64,000 nucleotides of DNA. Source: Budorcas taxicolor. Taxonomy: Eukaryota > Chordata > Mammalia > Artiodactyla > Bovidae. This document shows, one piece after another, positions 44,878 through 56,394 of this stretch. The position numbers and the translations under genes are program-made. How positions within the stretch are numbered: position 1 is the first letter of the stretch; the number at the start of each line of letters is the position of its first letter. The notes beneath the pieces are model-generated. The model was given only the letters and a program-made list of their open reading frames with translations, did no database searches and was not told the DNA's origin. The stretch spans positions 93,128,170 through 93,192,169 of the forward strand of contig NC_068910.1 of assembly GCF_023091745.1 (NCBI RefSeq). The letters are read 5' to 3'.

Positions 44878-46730
44878 CTAAATATATTTTCGAAGAGAAT
44901 ACTTCAAGTAAATGAACGATTAAGTGAAAAAAAGTATTTTTTCTTAGCATTAAAGTTACTTTAAAAATTATGTTCCAATTATTTCAAGTCCATTAAATTA
45001 ATGCCATCTGTCATTTCTACTTTTTTCTCATCTCATCTTTTTCTCTTTCATTTTATTTTTTCCTGTGTGTTCTTTTATTTTCCACACTCTGTCCTGGCAA
45101 CTAATGATGAGCAAGAAAGGCCAAAGACTAGATTTTAAATTTTATTAAAATAAAATTATCTCATAATTTGAAAAAAATTAATTAGAAGAAAATTGTTTCA
45201 TAAAGAAAAAAGGGCTGTGTGACTATAAAATTAGTCTAGTTAATTGAGAGCAATCTGGCATAGGTTTGATCTTTTTAGGAAAAAAAATAAATAAAAAGTA
45301 GGGAATAACTTTTTTGTGAATATTGTGAATATTTCAAAGAGAAATAGTCTTCTCTTTGAAAAGCATACATAAAAGACAATCTAAATTGTCATAATTTCAA
45401 GGTTTTATTTTGTTTTTATTTTCACAGGAGTTAACAAGATGTATGCTTCACACTAAGTACTTGATAGATTTTTTAATTGATAAGCATAATACTCAGTAAT
45501 TTTCTAAAAATAAAGGCTGCCTACGTTAGCTCACAGTTGTACTGTAACATGTCATAAAATCATGCTAAAATGGTACATAACCAAAAGTTCACTAGAATAG
45601 AATATTTGGGCATAAAGGTTGATTTATTTGTCTTCACAATTTGTTGCTTGATCTTGGGGAATTCATTCATGGTCTGAGGTTTTTTCATCTGTAACTGAGG
45701 GCATTATCTGTATGTTCTTCCAAATTAATCATGATAATTAAGAAGACAAAGTACTGTGCACAATGTACATAGTAAACCAATCATTTAATAAAACTACATT
45801 TATTTTTCTTCTTTGGAAAAAACTTGGGCAGCTGTGAGATTCTTGGCAATTTTCCATAGGATGATTGTGGAAATAAAATTTGGTCAAGAAGTAAGCATAA
45901 ATTGTAACTTGGAGAACATAGTACCAAGAATCTTGGCTAGTCAATCCCAAGACAATTAAAATGACACAGAGACATAGCATACTTGTAAAGCATTTCTATC
46001 CTGTGCTATGTCAGGATACGCTGGGCATGTTGGGTACTTCATAAAATTTTTACTGGACATTGAGGAAGCTGCTTTTGTGTGCAACACACCCTCAGGAATC
46101 AAAATGGGAAAGAAAAAGATGTACTAGGATGTGCTGACTATCAATGGTTTGGGGTTTTAAAAAGATGGCCAAGTAACCTTACTCATAGGAAACACTGACT
46201 GTATCTTGTATGTGAAGTCTGTCAATAGATAAACTGAAATATTTGACCCTCTTAAGACAGTAGGAGAGGATTCTTTCTTGTTAAGAGCTTGAAACTATTG
46301 AAGAATTCTCCCTCTAATAGTAAGACTGTAAGTTAATATGTTCTAGAGTAGAAAATAAATTAGCTTTGTTGAAAAATGACATGACTTGTGTGATGACTCA
46401 CAACCCCATGAATAGAAACTATTCATTTGGGGCTTATCAAGAAGCAAATCTGAAATCTGGCCATAAAACCTCTTCAATAGTGTCATAGTCATTTTTAGAT
46501 GATTAAAACTCTCTTCATATTATAGTAGTATATTATTCTGACAACATTATATTAGTTGGACCACACTGAGCCTAAGTGCTAAAGTTTAATTTTGCATGTT
46601 TTCAAGTAAGCTAACAATTTGGGAGATTTGACAGCTACCTTCATTTAATCCTTACATAATCACAATTTCTTGTTCATAGAATGTGAAATTTCTTCATCTT
46701 AAAATTATTCTTTTAATTGAGATTTATCTG
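44878..46730. other. Single-copy AT-rich DNA, weak MIR
   Basis: The part at about 45625-45760 has MIR-like order ('cttgatcttggggaattc', 'tttcatctgtaactgaggg'). The rest is unrecognised. No gene seen. Confidence 0.45.
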
Positions 46731-47255
46731 AATGCAGAATTCCAAAGAGTAGCAAGGAAAAATAAGAAACCTTCCTAAGTGAACAGCACAAAGAAAGAGA
46801 AAAAAACAATAGAATGGAAAAGACTAGAGGTCTCTTCAAGGAAAATAGAGATACCAAGGGAACGTTTCATGCAAAGAAGGGCACAATAAAGAACATAAAT
46901 GTTATGCACCTAACAGAAGCAGAAGACATTAAGAAGAGGTGGCAAGAATACACAGAAGATCTATACAAAAAAGATCTTCATGACCCAGATAACCATGATG
47001 GTGTGATCACTCACGTAAAGCCAGACATCCTGGAGTGAGAAGTCAAGTGAGCTAGTGGAGTGGCAGAATTCCAGTTGAGTTATTTCAAATCCTAAAAGAT
47101 GATACTGTGAAAGTGTTGCACTCACTATGCCAGCAAATTTGGAAAACTCAGCAGTGGCCACAGGAGGGGAAAATGTCAGTTTTTGTTCCAATCCCAAAGA
47201 AGGGAAATGCCAAAGTATGTTCAAACTACTGCACAATTACTAGGAAACCATCAAA
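46731..47255 (+). mobile_element. BovB LINE, central segment only
   Basis: Sense BovB covering the region between endonuclease and RT. A 74-codon frame (46814-47038) reads GTFHAKKGTIKNINVMHLTEAEDIKKRW-type sequence; the next frame reads VLHSLCQQIWKTQQWP. Both ends are missing. A 50-base BovB 3' tip reappears at 47452. Confidence 0.9.
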
Positions 47256-47451
47256 TATCTTAATTTTTCTAATATGCTTTAAAAGTCCCAGTGAGCATCA
47301 TATCTTAACCTAGTATAACATAATACATTGTGTTAATAAGAGCCTGAGTATAATGTAACAAGCACATAATGATAATACAGGTTGTACCATGCAACTATGT
47401 ATTGAATTGAGATATTGACTTTAGTATGATTTTCCCTTTAAATTCATTTTG

Positions 47452-47503
47452 GGGTCACAAAGGGTTGGAAATGACTGAACAACTGAACCAAACTGAATTG
47501 ACT
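47452..47503 (+). mobile_element. BovB 3' tip
   Basis: 'tggggtcacaaagggttgg' to 'aactgaaccaaactgaattg'. Either the remaining end of the BovB at 46731 after an internal loss, or a separate short insertion. Confidence 0.7.
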
Positions 47504-47728
47504 TCTAGATCTTATGGAAGCCACCTACTTCTCTCCAGAATATTCATCTAGTTTCTTGGTCTATTGAGACAGATCTCTTGAGAACACAGGGTTATTGACA
47601 ACTGCAATATCTGTTTCTCCTAATAAATTACTTTACTGTAATCTAATGATCAATTATTATAATAATTAAATTATGAGGTAAACTCTTTAGTAGTGCCCAA
47701 AATGCTAAGCCACTAATATAAGCAAGAT

Positions 47729-47936
47729 GTGTTGTGTTTGCTCAGTCATGTCTGACTCTTTGTGATCCAATGGACTGCAGCCTTCCAAACTCCTCTGTCC
47801 ATGAACTTTCTCAGCAGGAATACTGAAACTAGTTGCCAGTTCCTACTCCAGAGGATCTTTCCAACCTGGGGATTGAACTCCAGTCTCTTGCATCTCCTGC
47901 ACTGACAGGCAGATTCTTTAGCATTGTGCCACCTGA
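47729..47936 (-). mobile_element. Bov-tA SINE
   Basis: Reverse copy, diverged. The head end near 47936 ('tgccacctga') lacks the last bases. Confidence 0.9.
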
Positions 47937-49260
47937 AAAATATGGAGCAAAATAGTTCACATTTATGACCTACATATTTCATAAGGAATAAATATGTCAT
48001 CACAATTTGTATGCTATAAAATATTGAAGCCACTATGTGTCATTTAGGATGGGCTCAAAGTAGTATTACCACCTGTTTACTAATATAAAACTGAAATTAG
48101 TATAGTAAGTTACTTGAGAAAGTTCTTTCAGGTCAATCTGGAGCCTGACTACTCCAAAACCTTGGGATAATTAGAAGAATAAAGTATTTTGCATCATGCA
48201 TAAATTATCCAGCACAGTATGGTTGATCAATATATATTGATGCTATCTTTTTTCTTCCACCTTATTGAGATATGATTGGCATGCTGCCATTTTTATATAT
48301 TTACACATTAAAAATTTAAATAAGAATATGAGACTATATTAAGGGCAAAATTAGGAGGATCTTTTCAAAGTTTCCAAGATTAACAACTTTTATCCTTATT
48401 ATTTTGAATAACTATTATCAGAAAAAAAGACTAATACAACTTCATTAAGACTCAATTGAGCTATGATACTATGGACAATGTATAACAGAACTGTAATTAT
48501 GAGATTAAACAATATTTAATTTAATTAAATGTCTTCAACATTAATTTACTATTACACATATGACTAGATATGAATAATGATGTAAAATGGACTTTAATTT
48601 TAGTTCTGTCATTATTCAAAGATAAACTGCACTCCTAATATATTAACATATTAATATGTCCTTAAGAATAATGCACTGTATTAAAAAAAAAAGTAAAAAT
48701 AGATAGACATATTAAATAGTAAGACATTCAGAGAATTCTCTCATCTAAGCTTTTTCCCCCAAACATTATTGATTTTGGCCCAGAGATAAACTCAGTCACT
48801 GTGAGTGATAAACTATCACCAAGTCCCATTGACTTTTTTCCTCTTTTTGCTGTAGTTTTTGTCAGGTCAATGAATTATCCTTGACTTATACTTTGTTCTC
48901 TAAGGCATAAATCAAGATTTTTTTTTTTTTAATGTTGGATCCTCACAAGTTTGGAGGAATAAAGTCAAATGTAGCCTGAAAAGAATATCTCTACTTTTGT
49001 TTATTTGAAATGTCTTGCTCTGATTCATAGAATGTCAATATAACTGCTTTTATTAATGATTAGAAGTGGCTTGTTTTCATGAATTTTGAATTTGTTAATG
49101 AACAGGAAGAAAACAGTTTTTCTTCCTATTCATTTTGACTTCAATGGCCATAACATATTGGTGAAAATAACTTCTGTAATTGTAATTAGTTGAGATTAAA
49201 CTATATAGCCACACTGTTGTTAATAATAAAAAACTTATATTAAATTTTTAGCTTTTTCCA
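47937..49260. other. Single-copy AT-rich DNA
   Basis: A T-run at about 48919-48931 and a short L1-like phrase near 48260 ('ttattgagatatgattggca'). No gene seen. Confidence 0.5.
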
Positions 49261-49477
49261 GTGTGTTTGCATGCTCAGTTACATTTGACTCTTTCTGACT
49301 TTATAGACTGTAGCCCACCAGACTCCTCTGTCCATGGAATTTTCCAGGCAACTATACTGGAGTGGGTTGCCATTTCCTCCTCCAGGGGTTCTTCTGGCCC
49401 CAGGGATTGAAACTGCAACTCCTGTGGCTCCTGCACTGGCATGCAGATTCTTCACCACTGAGCCACCTGAGAATCCC
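49261..49477 (-). mobile_element. Bov-tA SINE
   Basis: Reverse copy from 'gtgtgtttgcatgctcag' to 'gagccacctgagaatccc'. The head contains an unusual CTCCTGTGGCTCCTGCACTGG patch near 49420. Confidence 0.9.
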
Positions 49478-49574
49478 TATATGTGTGTATACCTGTCTGT
49501 CCATCTACCATCATTATCAGAATCACCTACTGATAAATCCTATATTTAAATGAATTCCTTTAAATTTAGGAAAT

Positions 49575-49710
49575 AAATACTATTATAACTCCATTCCATA
49601 AAGATAAAAGCTGAGGCATGATGAGGCTATGTATTTGCCCATGTTAAACTATTTAGTATCTAGTAAGACAAAATCTGAATGCAGGACATCTTGTTTAGTG
49701 CCTATAGGCT
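49575..49710 (-). mobile_element. MIR SINE (antisense), degraded
   Basis: 'ctattataactccattcc', 'aagctgaggcatgatgagg', 'tatttgcccatgtta', 'gtatctagtaag', 'tctgaatgcaggacatc' follow the reverse-MIR order. Confidence 0.65.
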
Positions 49711-49889
49711 TTTACATAATATATTATATATACAGTTTCTTTGACTTAATAGCAGACCTAAATATACATGATGGTTATTAAATATTCTATTTAAAATTTA
49801 AAAGTACTCATATTTAGGTTAACCTGCCTCAGATTGGCATTCTATTAAAAGACACCTAAAATAACAATAAAAAGATACACTAAAGATAA

Positions 49890-50485
49890 AATTCTGGGGG
49901 GCTCCAAAATCACTGCAGATGGTGATTGCAGCCATGAAATTAAAAGATGCCTCTCCTTGGAAGAAAAGCTATGACCAACCTAGAAAGCATCTTAAAAAGC
50001 AGAGACATTATTTTACCAACAAACGTCCATCTAGTCAAAGTTATGGTTTTTCCAGTAATCATGTATAGATATGAGAGCTGGACTATAAAGAAAGCTGAGC
50101 TTCGAAGAATTGTTGCTTTTGAAATGTGGTGTTGGAGAAGACTCTTTAGAGTCCCTTGGAGTGCAAGGAGATCTATCCAGTCAATTCTAAAGGAAATCAG
50201 TCCTGAATATTCATTGGAAGGACTGATACTGAAGCTGAAACTCCAGTACTTTGGCCATCTCATGCGAAGGACTGACTCATTGGAAAGGACCCTGATCCTG
50301 GGAAAGATTGAGGGCAGGAGGAGAAGGGGACGACTGAGGAAGAGTTGGTTGGATGTCATCACCGACTCAATGGACATGAGTTTGAATGAACTGCAAGAGT
50401 TGGTGATGGAAAGGGAAGCCTGGTGTGCTGCAGTCCATGGGGTCACAAAGAGTCAGACACGGCTGAGCAACTGAACTGAACTGAA
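49890..50485 (+). mobile_element. BovB LINE 3' end (first of two in tandem)
   Basis: Sense copy from 'gggggctccaaaatcactgc' to the (TGAAC) tail. Its C-terminal frame is open for 175 codons. Confidence 0.95.
49947..50474 (+). pseudogene. BovB ORF2 C-terminal fragment, open 175 codons
   Basis: Open across the whole post-RT region: INVHLVKVMVFPVIM near the start, then RSIQSILKEISPEYSLEG and GRLRKSWLDVITDSMD. No RT active site is included. The intact frame means a recent or little-mutated insertion. No function is inferred. Confidence 0.88.
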
Positions 50486-50595
50486 AAATAAGTGATTTGA
50501 TCCAAAACAAAGAATGTACTATTTTGAAGCACTTGATTATTCTAACAGGTACTACAATAGCTTTAGAGTAATTAGATAGCTAGTAAAGCATTTAA

Positions 50596-51509
50596 ATAGG
50601 AAAAGGAATATGTCAAGATTGTATATTGTCACCCTGCTTATTTAACTTATATGCAGAGTACATCATGAGAAACGCTGGACTGGAATAAAGACAAGCTGGA
50701 ATCAAGATTGCTGGAAGAAATAACAATAACCTCAGATATGCAGATAACATCACCCTTATGGCAGAAAGTGAAGAGGAACTAAAAAGCCTCTTGATGAAAG
50801 TGAAAGAGGAGAGTGAAAAATTTGGCTTATTGCTCAACATTCAGAAAATGAAGATCATGGCATCCGGTCCCATCACTTCATGGGAAATAGATGGGGAAAC
50901 AGTGTCAGACTTCATTTTGGGGGGCTCCAAAATCACTGCAGATGGTGGTTGCAGCCATGAAATAAAAAGATGCTTACTCCTTGGAAAGAAAGTTATGACC
51001 AACCTAGATAGCATATTGAAAAACAGAGACATTACTTTGTCAACAAAGGTCCGTCTAGTCAAGGCTATGATTTTTCCAGTGGTCATATATGGATGTGAGA
51101 GTTGGACTGTGAAGAAAGCTGAGCATCAAAGAATTGATGCTTTTGAACTGCGGTGTTGGAGAAGACTCTTGAGAGTCCCTTGGACTGCAAGGAGATCCAA
51201 CCAGATCATTCTGAAGGAGATCAGTCCTGGGATTTCTTTGGAAGGAATGATGCTAAAGCTAAAATTTTAGTACTTGGCCACCTCATGCGAAGAGTTGACT
51301 CATTGGAAAGGACTCTGATGCTGGGAGGAATTGTGGGCAGGAGGAGAAGGGGACACCAGAGGATGAGATGGCTGGATGGCATCACTGACTTGATGGACAT
51401 GTGTCTGAGTGAACTCCAGGAGTTGGTGATGGACAGGGAGGCCTGGCGTGCTGCAATATATGGGGTTGCAGAGTTGGACATGACTGAGCTACTGATCTGA
51501 ACTAAACTG
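50596..51509 (+). mobile_element. BovB LINE (second of two in tandem)
   Basis: Sense copy starting before the RT core and ending with the BovB tail. An 11-bp perfect target-site duplication AAAGCATTTAA lies at 50585-50595 and 51510-51520, proving a separate insertion from the neighbour. Confidence 0.95.
50704..51270 (+). pseudogene. BovB RT fragment with YADN active site
   Basis: The frame includes NNLRYADNITLMAESEEELK, with YADN at 50737-50748. The second catalytic Asp of YADD is replaced by Asn, so the RT would be inactive. The frame continues open to 51270, then shifts. It ends with the GMMLKLKF block. Confidence 0.88.
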
Positions 51510-51764
51510 AAAGCATTTAACTTTTCTGTAAGGCTGCAGTTTGACCCACTCTCTGACCCAGTAAACCGCACTAGTTCATTCACATTTTTTCATTGTCATA
51601 GGCCTAATGACTTGTCATTAGACTAACAAGCAGGGATTCTATTTTATAGTCAATATGCTTTGAATTTGGTTTACTTGATATGTACCTCATTTGACAATAT
51701 CTCTGATATTCAATGAATCTGCAAAACTCTGGCATAAAGAATCTTACAGTTGAACTGTAATATA

Positions 51765-51849
51765 GACGGTAAATGATTCATACTCTTCTGTACATAAGAA
51801 TTTCTTTTATAGATTCTTTCCCTAAATTAAACTTTGCATCTCTCCTTTT
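51765..51849 (+). repeat. 85-bp direct repeat, left unit
   Basis: Pairs with 52029-52113 at about 74 of 85 matching positions by eye. Directly abuts the 5' end of the Bov-tA at 51850. Confidence 0.85.
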
Positions 51850-52026
51850 GAGATTACCTGGTGGCTCAGTGGTAAAGAATCTGCCTGCCAAGATGCAAGA
51901 AACACAGGTTTGATCCCTGGGTTGGGAAGATCTCCTGGAAAAGGGAAAGGCTACCCACTCCAGTATTATTGCCTGGGTAATTGCATAGGCAGAGGAACCT
52001 GGTGGGCTACAGTCCAGAGGGTTGCA
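51850..52026 (+). mobile_element. Bov-tA SINE, 3'-truncated, between long direct repeats
   Basis: The head is complete ('agattacctggtggctcag'). The tail stops at 'agagggttgca', losing the final ~35 bases. It is flanked by an 85-bp duplication (51765-51849, 52029-52113) in place of a normal 10-16 bp target duplication. Confidence 0.9.
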
Positions 52027-52028
52027 TG

Positions 52029-52113
52029 GATGGTAAGTGAGTCACATTCTTCTGTACATAAGAATTTCTTTTACAGATTCATTCTTTAAATTAAAATTTG
52101 CATCTATCCTTTT
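52029..52113 (+). repeat. 85-bp direct repeat, right unit
   Basis: Second copy of the unit at 51765-51849, with the core TTCTGTACATAAGAATTTC identical. Confidence 0.85.
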
Positions 52114-54433
52114 ACTTCCATCAACTGCTAGCATCACTTTAGTTTAAACGTACATGTGTTTATATACTGTTACACGGTAATGATATCCCAATATTCCTGT
52201 TATCATTTTGTACCTTTGTTGCATTAGTTTCTACCTCCAGGCTAGCTTCTTTCTTCTTTTCTACCTAAAAAAAAAATCTTCCAAGATCTAGTTTTAAGTT
52301 AAACACAGACATATCTATTAAATCTTTATCCTTTTCCATGACATTCTCCCTATCAGAATTAATTGTCAGGATGAACCTTGCTATCAAATACTTTAAAATC
52401 CACCAATGATTCAAAGAAAGAAAACTTCAGAAGATGACTCATGACATGATCCAGGGCCCAAGTGGGTGATATAAACTTTTAAGTGCCTATCTGAGGCAAG
52501 AGAGATCACCAGGATTGGCACAGGATTTGTGTTTATTGAAAAATGGCAACACATCCACAAAGAGGAATGCTGAAGGTTTTAGAGATATAATCAGGAAATA
52601 ATAGCTTGGAAATAGATATAAATGTGAGAAAAAATCTACTATTATTCATCTGCAAACAATTTGTGAGAAAATATACATGTGCTCTATATTAAAGTTCATG
52701 CAACTAAATTATTTTTCCCAAATAACCAGGGTTGCAAAGATTTATCCCAATATAATTGCAAAGAGAAGATACCAGTTCATGATTAAAAAAAAAAAAAAAA
52801 TAGACGCAATCTGAATCATTGCTAACCTGCAATAGGACTCTTGTAATGGCAGAAACTTTGTTTGCATTATAAGAATATTGAAAACAGAGCTAGATAGTGG
52901 ATATTTGTCTGGATATCCCCAGCATCATTCAAAAGAGAAATAAACTGATTCTGCATGGTTTGTCCCAGGTATTCCAACAGGAAATTCTCTAGAGGGGAGA
53001 AGGGAAATTCATTACAGTACTATAGCATGATAGAAATATTTCTTAAAGAACATTAAATTTCCTTTGTTCCAATTCAGTGCTCTCCAGATAACAATCTGAT
53101 CCATCATTTATTTTTCTGAGGAGATATTCTAAACCCCACTACAACAGGGTTTTTTATGATCCACTCCAATTAATTGGGTGATATCACTCACTGCACACTA
53201 AAAAGCAGGCATCATGCTTCATTAATCAGTCTCCTGTGAAACTGATTAATTTTATCTGCCCCCATTTTTATAATACCTCAGAGTAAGGTAATAGAACAAA
53301 GACCTTAAAAATGGAACACCTAGAATATGTAAACCCTCACAGCATTCTGAAAAATCTTAAATAAACTATTTGAAGTAATCTAATCCCCAAATGTATGTAC
53401 CATCAAATAATCAGAAAGAATTTAAAAGGAAGATTTTTCAGTGATTTTGGCATTAGCTTTCATTAATGCAAAAATGAAAATTAGTTATTAATAAAGAATA
53501 GACTATTTTAAGTATGTTACAGGTTTTACATTTTTAAAATTATTTATAATGGTATTTTGACCTTGGTCCTCTTCAGTCAGCCGTATAATCATATGTATAA
53601 GTGTTAAAGATGAACAGAACTGAAAATACAATAGGAGTTTTGGAATCCAGTTTTTGAATAATTGTACCTAAAATTAACTATTCAATTATAATTCATAAAT
53701 GTCTTCTAAGAGGTGAAGAAAATGGAAAACAATTTAATAGATCTTGGAGGCTATACTTCACCAATATTCTAACAAAGGAACAAGCTTAACTGTAGCTAAT
53801 TGGTAAGTTTTCAAAATAAGTAGCACCTAAAGTAAATATCCCAAATCTTCCTTTCTATAAAGGATGTGATCTGCTAAAGTTACCCATTTGGCATATCATC
53901 TAAGTAATTTCAAATATATTCATAAACACTGAAATTCTTTTTTGGCTAATGAAAGTTATTTGTCAGTCAGTTAGTATAATGATTACTGGCTTTCTCATTC
54001 CTTCAAATTTTATTTTCACATTTAGAGGAATTCTTAACAATGAAGCAAAGTTATGCAGATGGTAAGTTAATACCGTTAATACTGCTAATAGTTCTGCTCT
54101 CCTCTATTGTTCATCACTTGGTTTATTTGAATAAAAATAGAGCTTCTGATTTTTAAAAATTCATCTGCATGAAATGTCTCAGCACACAAAGTCACAAGCT
54201 CCTCATTATGAAGTACAACCAACTGTAGGATCATACACCTATATAATGCAAAGGTGAATAGGACTCCAGAGATAATACATGTTACTCTTTACACAAATGA
54301 GGATAGTGAACTTCAGAAAATGAAATACAAGATAACTTTGTATTTTTAACAAAGGCAGAATTCTGCTCAACTCTTCCTGAATTCCAAAATATTATTTGTA
54401 TTACATTACAAAACGTGTCACCAAGGTATTTAA
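52114..54433. other. Long single-copy stretch, possible conserved element
   Basis: About 2.3 kb without a recognised interspersed repeat (an A-run at 52783-52799 only). No gene seen. The portion 53080-53310 is rich in TAAT/ATTA motifs and contains a perfect inverted repeat. Confidence 0.5.
53221..53250. promoter_or_regulatory. Inverted pair of homeodomain-type sites (candidate)
   Basis: ATTAATCAGT (53221-53230) and its exact reverse complement ACTGATTAAT (53241-53250) are separated by 10 bases. Each arm contains TGATTAAT, resembling PBX-HOX composite sites. More TAAT cores lie nearby (CCAATTAATTGG at about 53166-53177). Whether it binds anything is inference. Confidence 0.35.
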
Positions 54434-54672
54434 AGGGCTTCTCTGATAGCTCTGTTGGTAAAGAATCTGCCTGCCATCTAGTAGACCCCAGTTTGATCCC
54501 TGGGTTGGGAAGACCTGCTGGAGAACGGATAGGCTACCCACTCCAGTATTCTTGGGCTTCCACTGTGGCTCAGCTGGTAGAGAATCCGCCTGCAGTGCAG
54601 GAGACCTGGGTTCGATCCTTAGTTTAGGAAGATCCCCTAGAGAAGGGAAAGGCTATCCACTACAGTATTCTT

Positions 54673-54888
54673 CAGTTCAGTCGCTCAGTCGTGTCTGACT
54701 CTTTGTGATCCCATGAACTGCACCACACCAGGCCTCCCTGTCCATCACCAACTCCTGGACTCCACCCAAACCCATGTCCATTATTCAGTGATGCCATCCA
54801 ACCATCCCATCCTCTGTCGTCCCCTTCACCTCCTGCCCTCAATCTTTCCCAGCATCAGGGTCTTTTCCAATGAGTCAGCTCTTCACAT
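54673..54888 (-). mobile_element. BovB 3' end, short copy
   Basis: Antisense last ~215 bases of BovB. It breaks at 'gctcttcacat', where a second BovB 3' end starts. Confidence 0.92.
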
Positions 54889-55929
54889 CAGTTCAGTTCA
54901 GTTCAGTTGCTCAGTCGTCTCTGACTCTTTGTGACCCCATGAATCGCAGCAGGCCAGGCCTCCCTGTCCATCACCATCTCCCGGAGTTCACTTAGACTCA
55001 AGTCCATCAAGTCAGTGATGCCATCCAGCCATCTCATCCTCGGCCGTCCCCTTCTCCTCCTGCCCCCAACCCCTCCCAGCATCAGAGTCTTTTCCAATGA
55101 GTCAACTCTTCGCATGAGGTGGCCAAAGTACTGGAGCTTCAGCTTTAGCATCATTCCTTCCAAAGAAATCCCAGGGTTGATCTCCTTCAGAATGGACTGG
55201 TTGGATCTCCTTGCAGTCCACGGGACTCTCAAGAGTCTTCTCCAACACCACAGTTCAAAAGCATCAATTCTTCACTACTCAGCTTTCTTTATAGTCCAAC
55301 TGTCACATTCATACATGACCACTGGAAAAACCGTAGCCTTGACTGGATGGACCTTTGTTGACAAAGTAATGTCTCTGCTTTTTAATATGGTGTCTAGTTT
55401 GGTCATAACTTTGCTTTCAAGGAGTGTCTTTTAATTTCAGGGCTGCAGTCACCATCTTCAGTGATTTTGGAGCCCCAAAAAATAAAGTCAGCCACAGTTT
55501 CCACTGTTTCCCCATCTATTTCCCATGAAGTGATGGGACCAGATGCCATGATCTTCGTTTTCTGAATGTTGAGCTTTAAGACAACTTTTTCACTCTCCTC
55601 TTTCACTTTCATCAAGAAGGTTTTTAGTTCCTCTTCACTTGCTGCCATAAGGGTGATGTCATCTGCATATCTGAGGTTATTGATATTTCTCCCGGCAATT
55701 TTGTTTCCAGTTTGTGCTTCTTCCAGCCCAGAGTTTCTCATGATGTACTCTGCATAGAAGTTAAATAAGCAGGGTGACAATATACAGCCTTGACGTATTC
55801 CTTTTCCTATTTGGAACCAGTCTGTTGTTCCATGTCCAGTTCTAACTGTTGCTTCCTGACCTGCATACAGGTTTCTCAAGAGGCAGGTCAGGTGATCTGG
55901 TATTCCCATCTCTTTCAGAATTTTCCACA
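54889..55929 (-). mobile_element. BovB LINE 3' third, well preserved
   Basis: Antisense, from the 'cagttcagttcagttcag' end through the RT core to 'cagaattttccaca'. The best-preserved RT of the window. It sits directly against the short copy at 54673-54888, inside a Bov-tA. Confidence 0.95.
54903..55232 (-). pseudogene. BovB ORF2 C-terminal fragment
   Basis: 109 codons of the C-terminal region (GMMLKLKLQYFGHLMRRVDS, then MRWLDGITDLMDLSLSELRE). A frameshift between 55232 and 55403 separates it from the RT frame of the same element. Confidence 0.88.
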
Positions 55930-55930
55930 A
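55403..55930 (-). pseudogene. BovB reverse transcriptase core, YADD intact
   Basis: A 175-codon frame spans RT motifs: IRQGCILSPCLFNFY (palm) and NNLRYADDITLMAAS, with the catalytic YADD at 55658-55669. Followed by KTKIMASGPITSWEIDGET. The endonuclease is absent and the downstream C-terminal frame (54903-55232) is in another phase, so it is a fragment. Structurally it could represent the active RT of BovB, but nothing here suggests expression. Confidence 0.9.
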
Positions 55931-56394
55931 GCCTGGAGAATTCCATGGACTGTATAATCCATGGGGTTACAAAATGTGGGACACGACTAAATGATGTTCA
56001 CTTTCACTTTCAAGATATCTAAAGGACTTATTTTTAGATCTCAGGATACAATATCTTCCTTTGATCATGATGCTTATTGATGATGTTTTGAATGTTTTTC
56101 ATTTTCTCTTAGTATTATTTGGTAGCTTTAGTTAAAGAATGGTTAGTTTATGCTAGTCATTCCTATTTTAATAATCCCATTTAATGAAAAATGGAAGAAC
56201 AAAACTGTAAAGTCTATGCTAATCTTTTCCTATATTAATAACAGTATTTAATGATAAGTGGACAAAATAATCTTTAAAGAAATGTACAAGCAGCTTTATT
56301 TCTAGGTATTGAATTTTGGAAAGTTTCTTACAGAATACGGATAGCACAATAAATGCTTATCCAATTTTAAATATTAAGTTGGATTTTATTTTAT

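Larger units (their letters stand above)
54435..56010 (+). mobile_element. Bov-tA with two heads, split by two BovB copies
   Basis: Left part 54435-54672: two tRNA-like heads and the start of the tail ('cactacagtattctt'). Right part 55930-56010: the rest of the Bov-A tail ('gcctggagaattccatgg' to 'tcactttcactttc'). The ~1.26 kb between is BovB. Confidence 0.88.
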
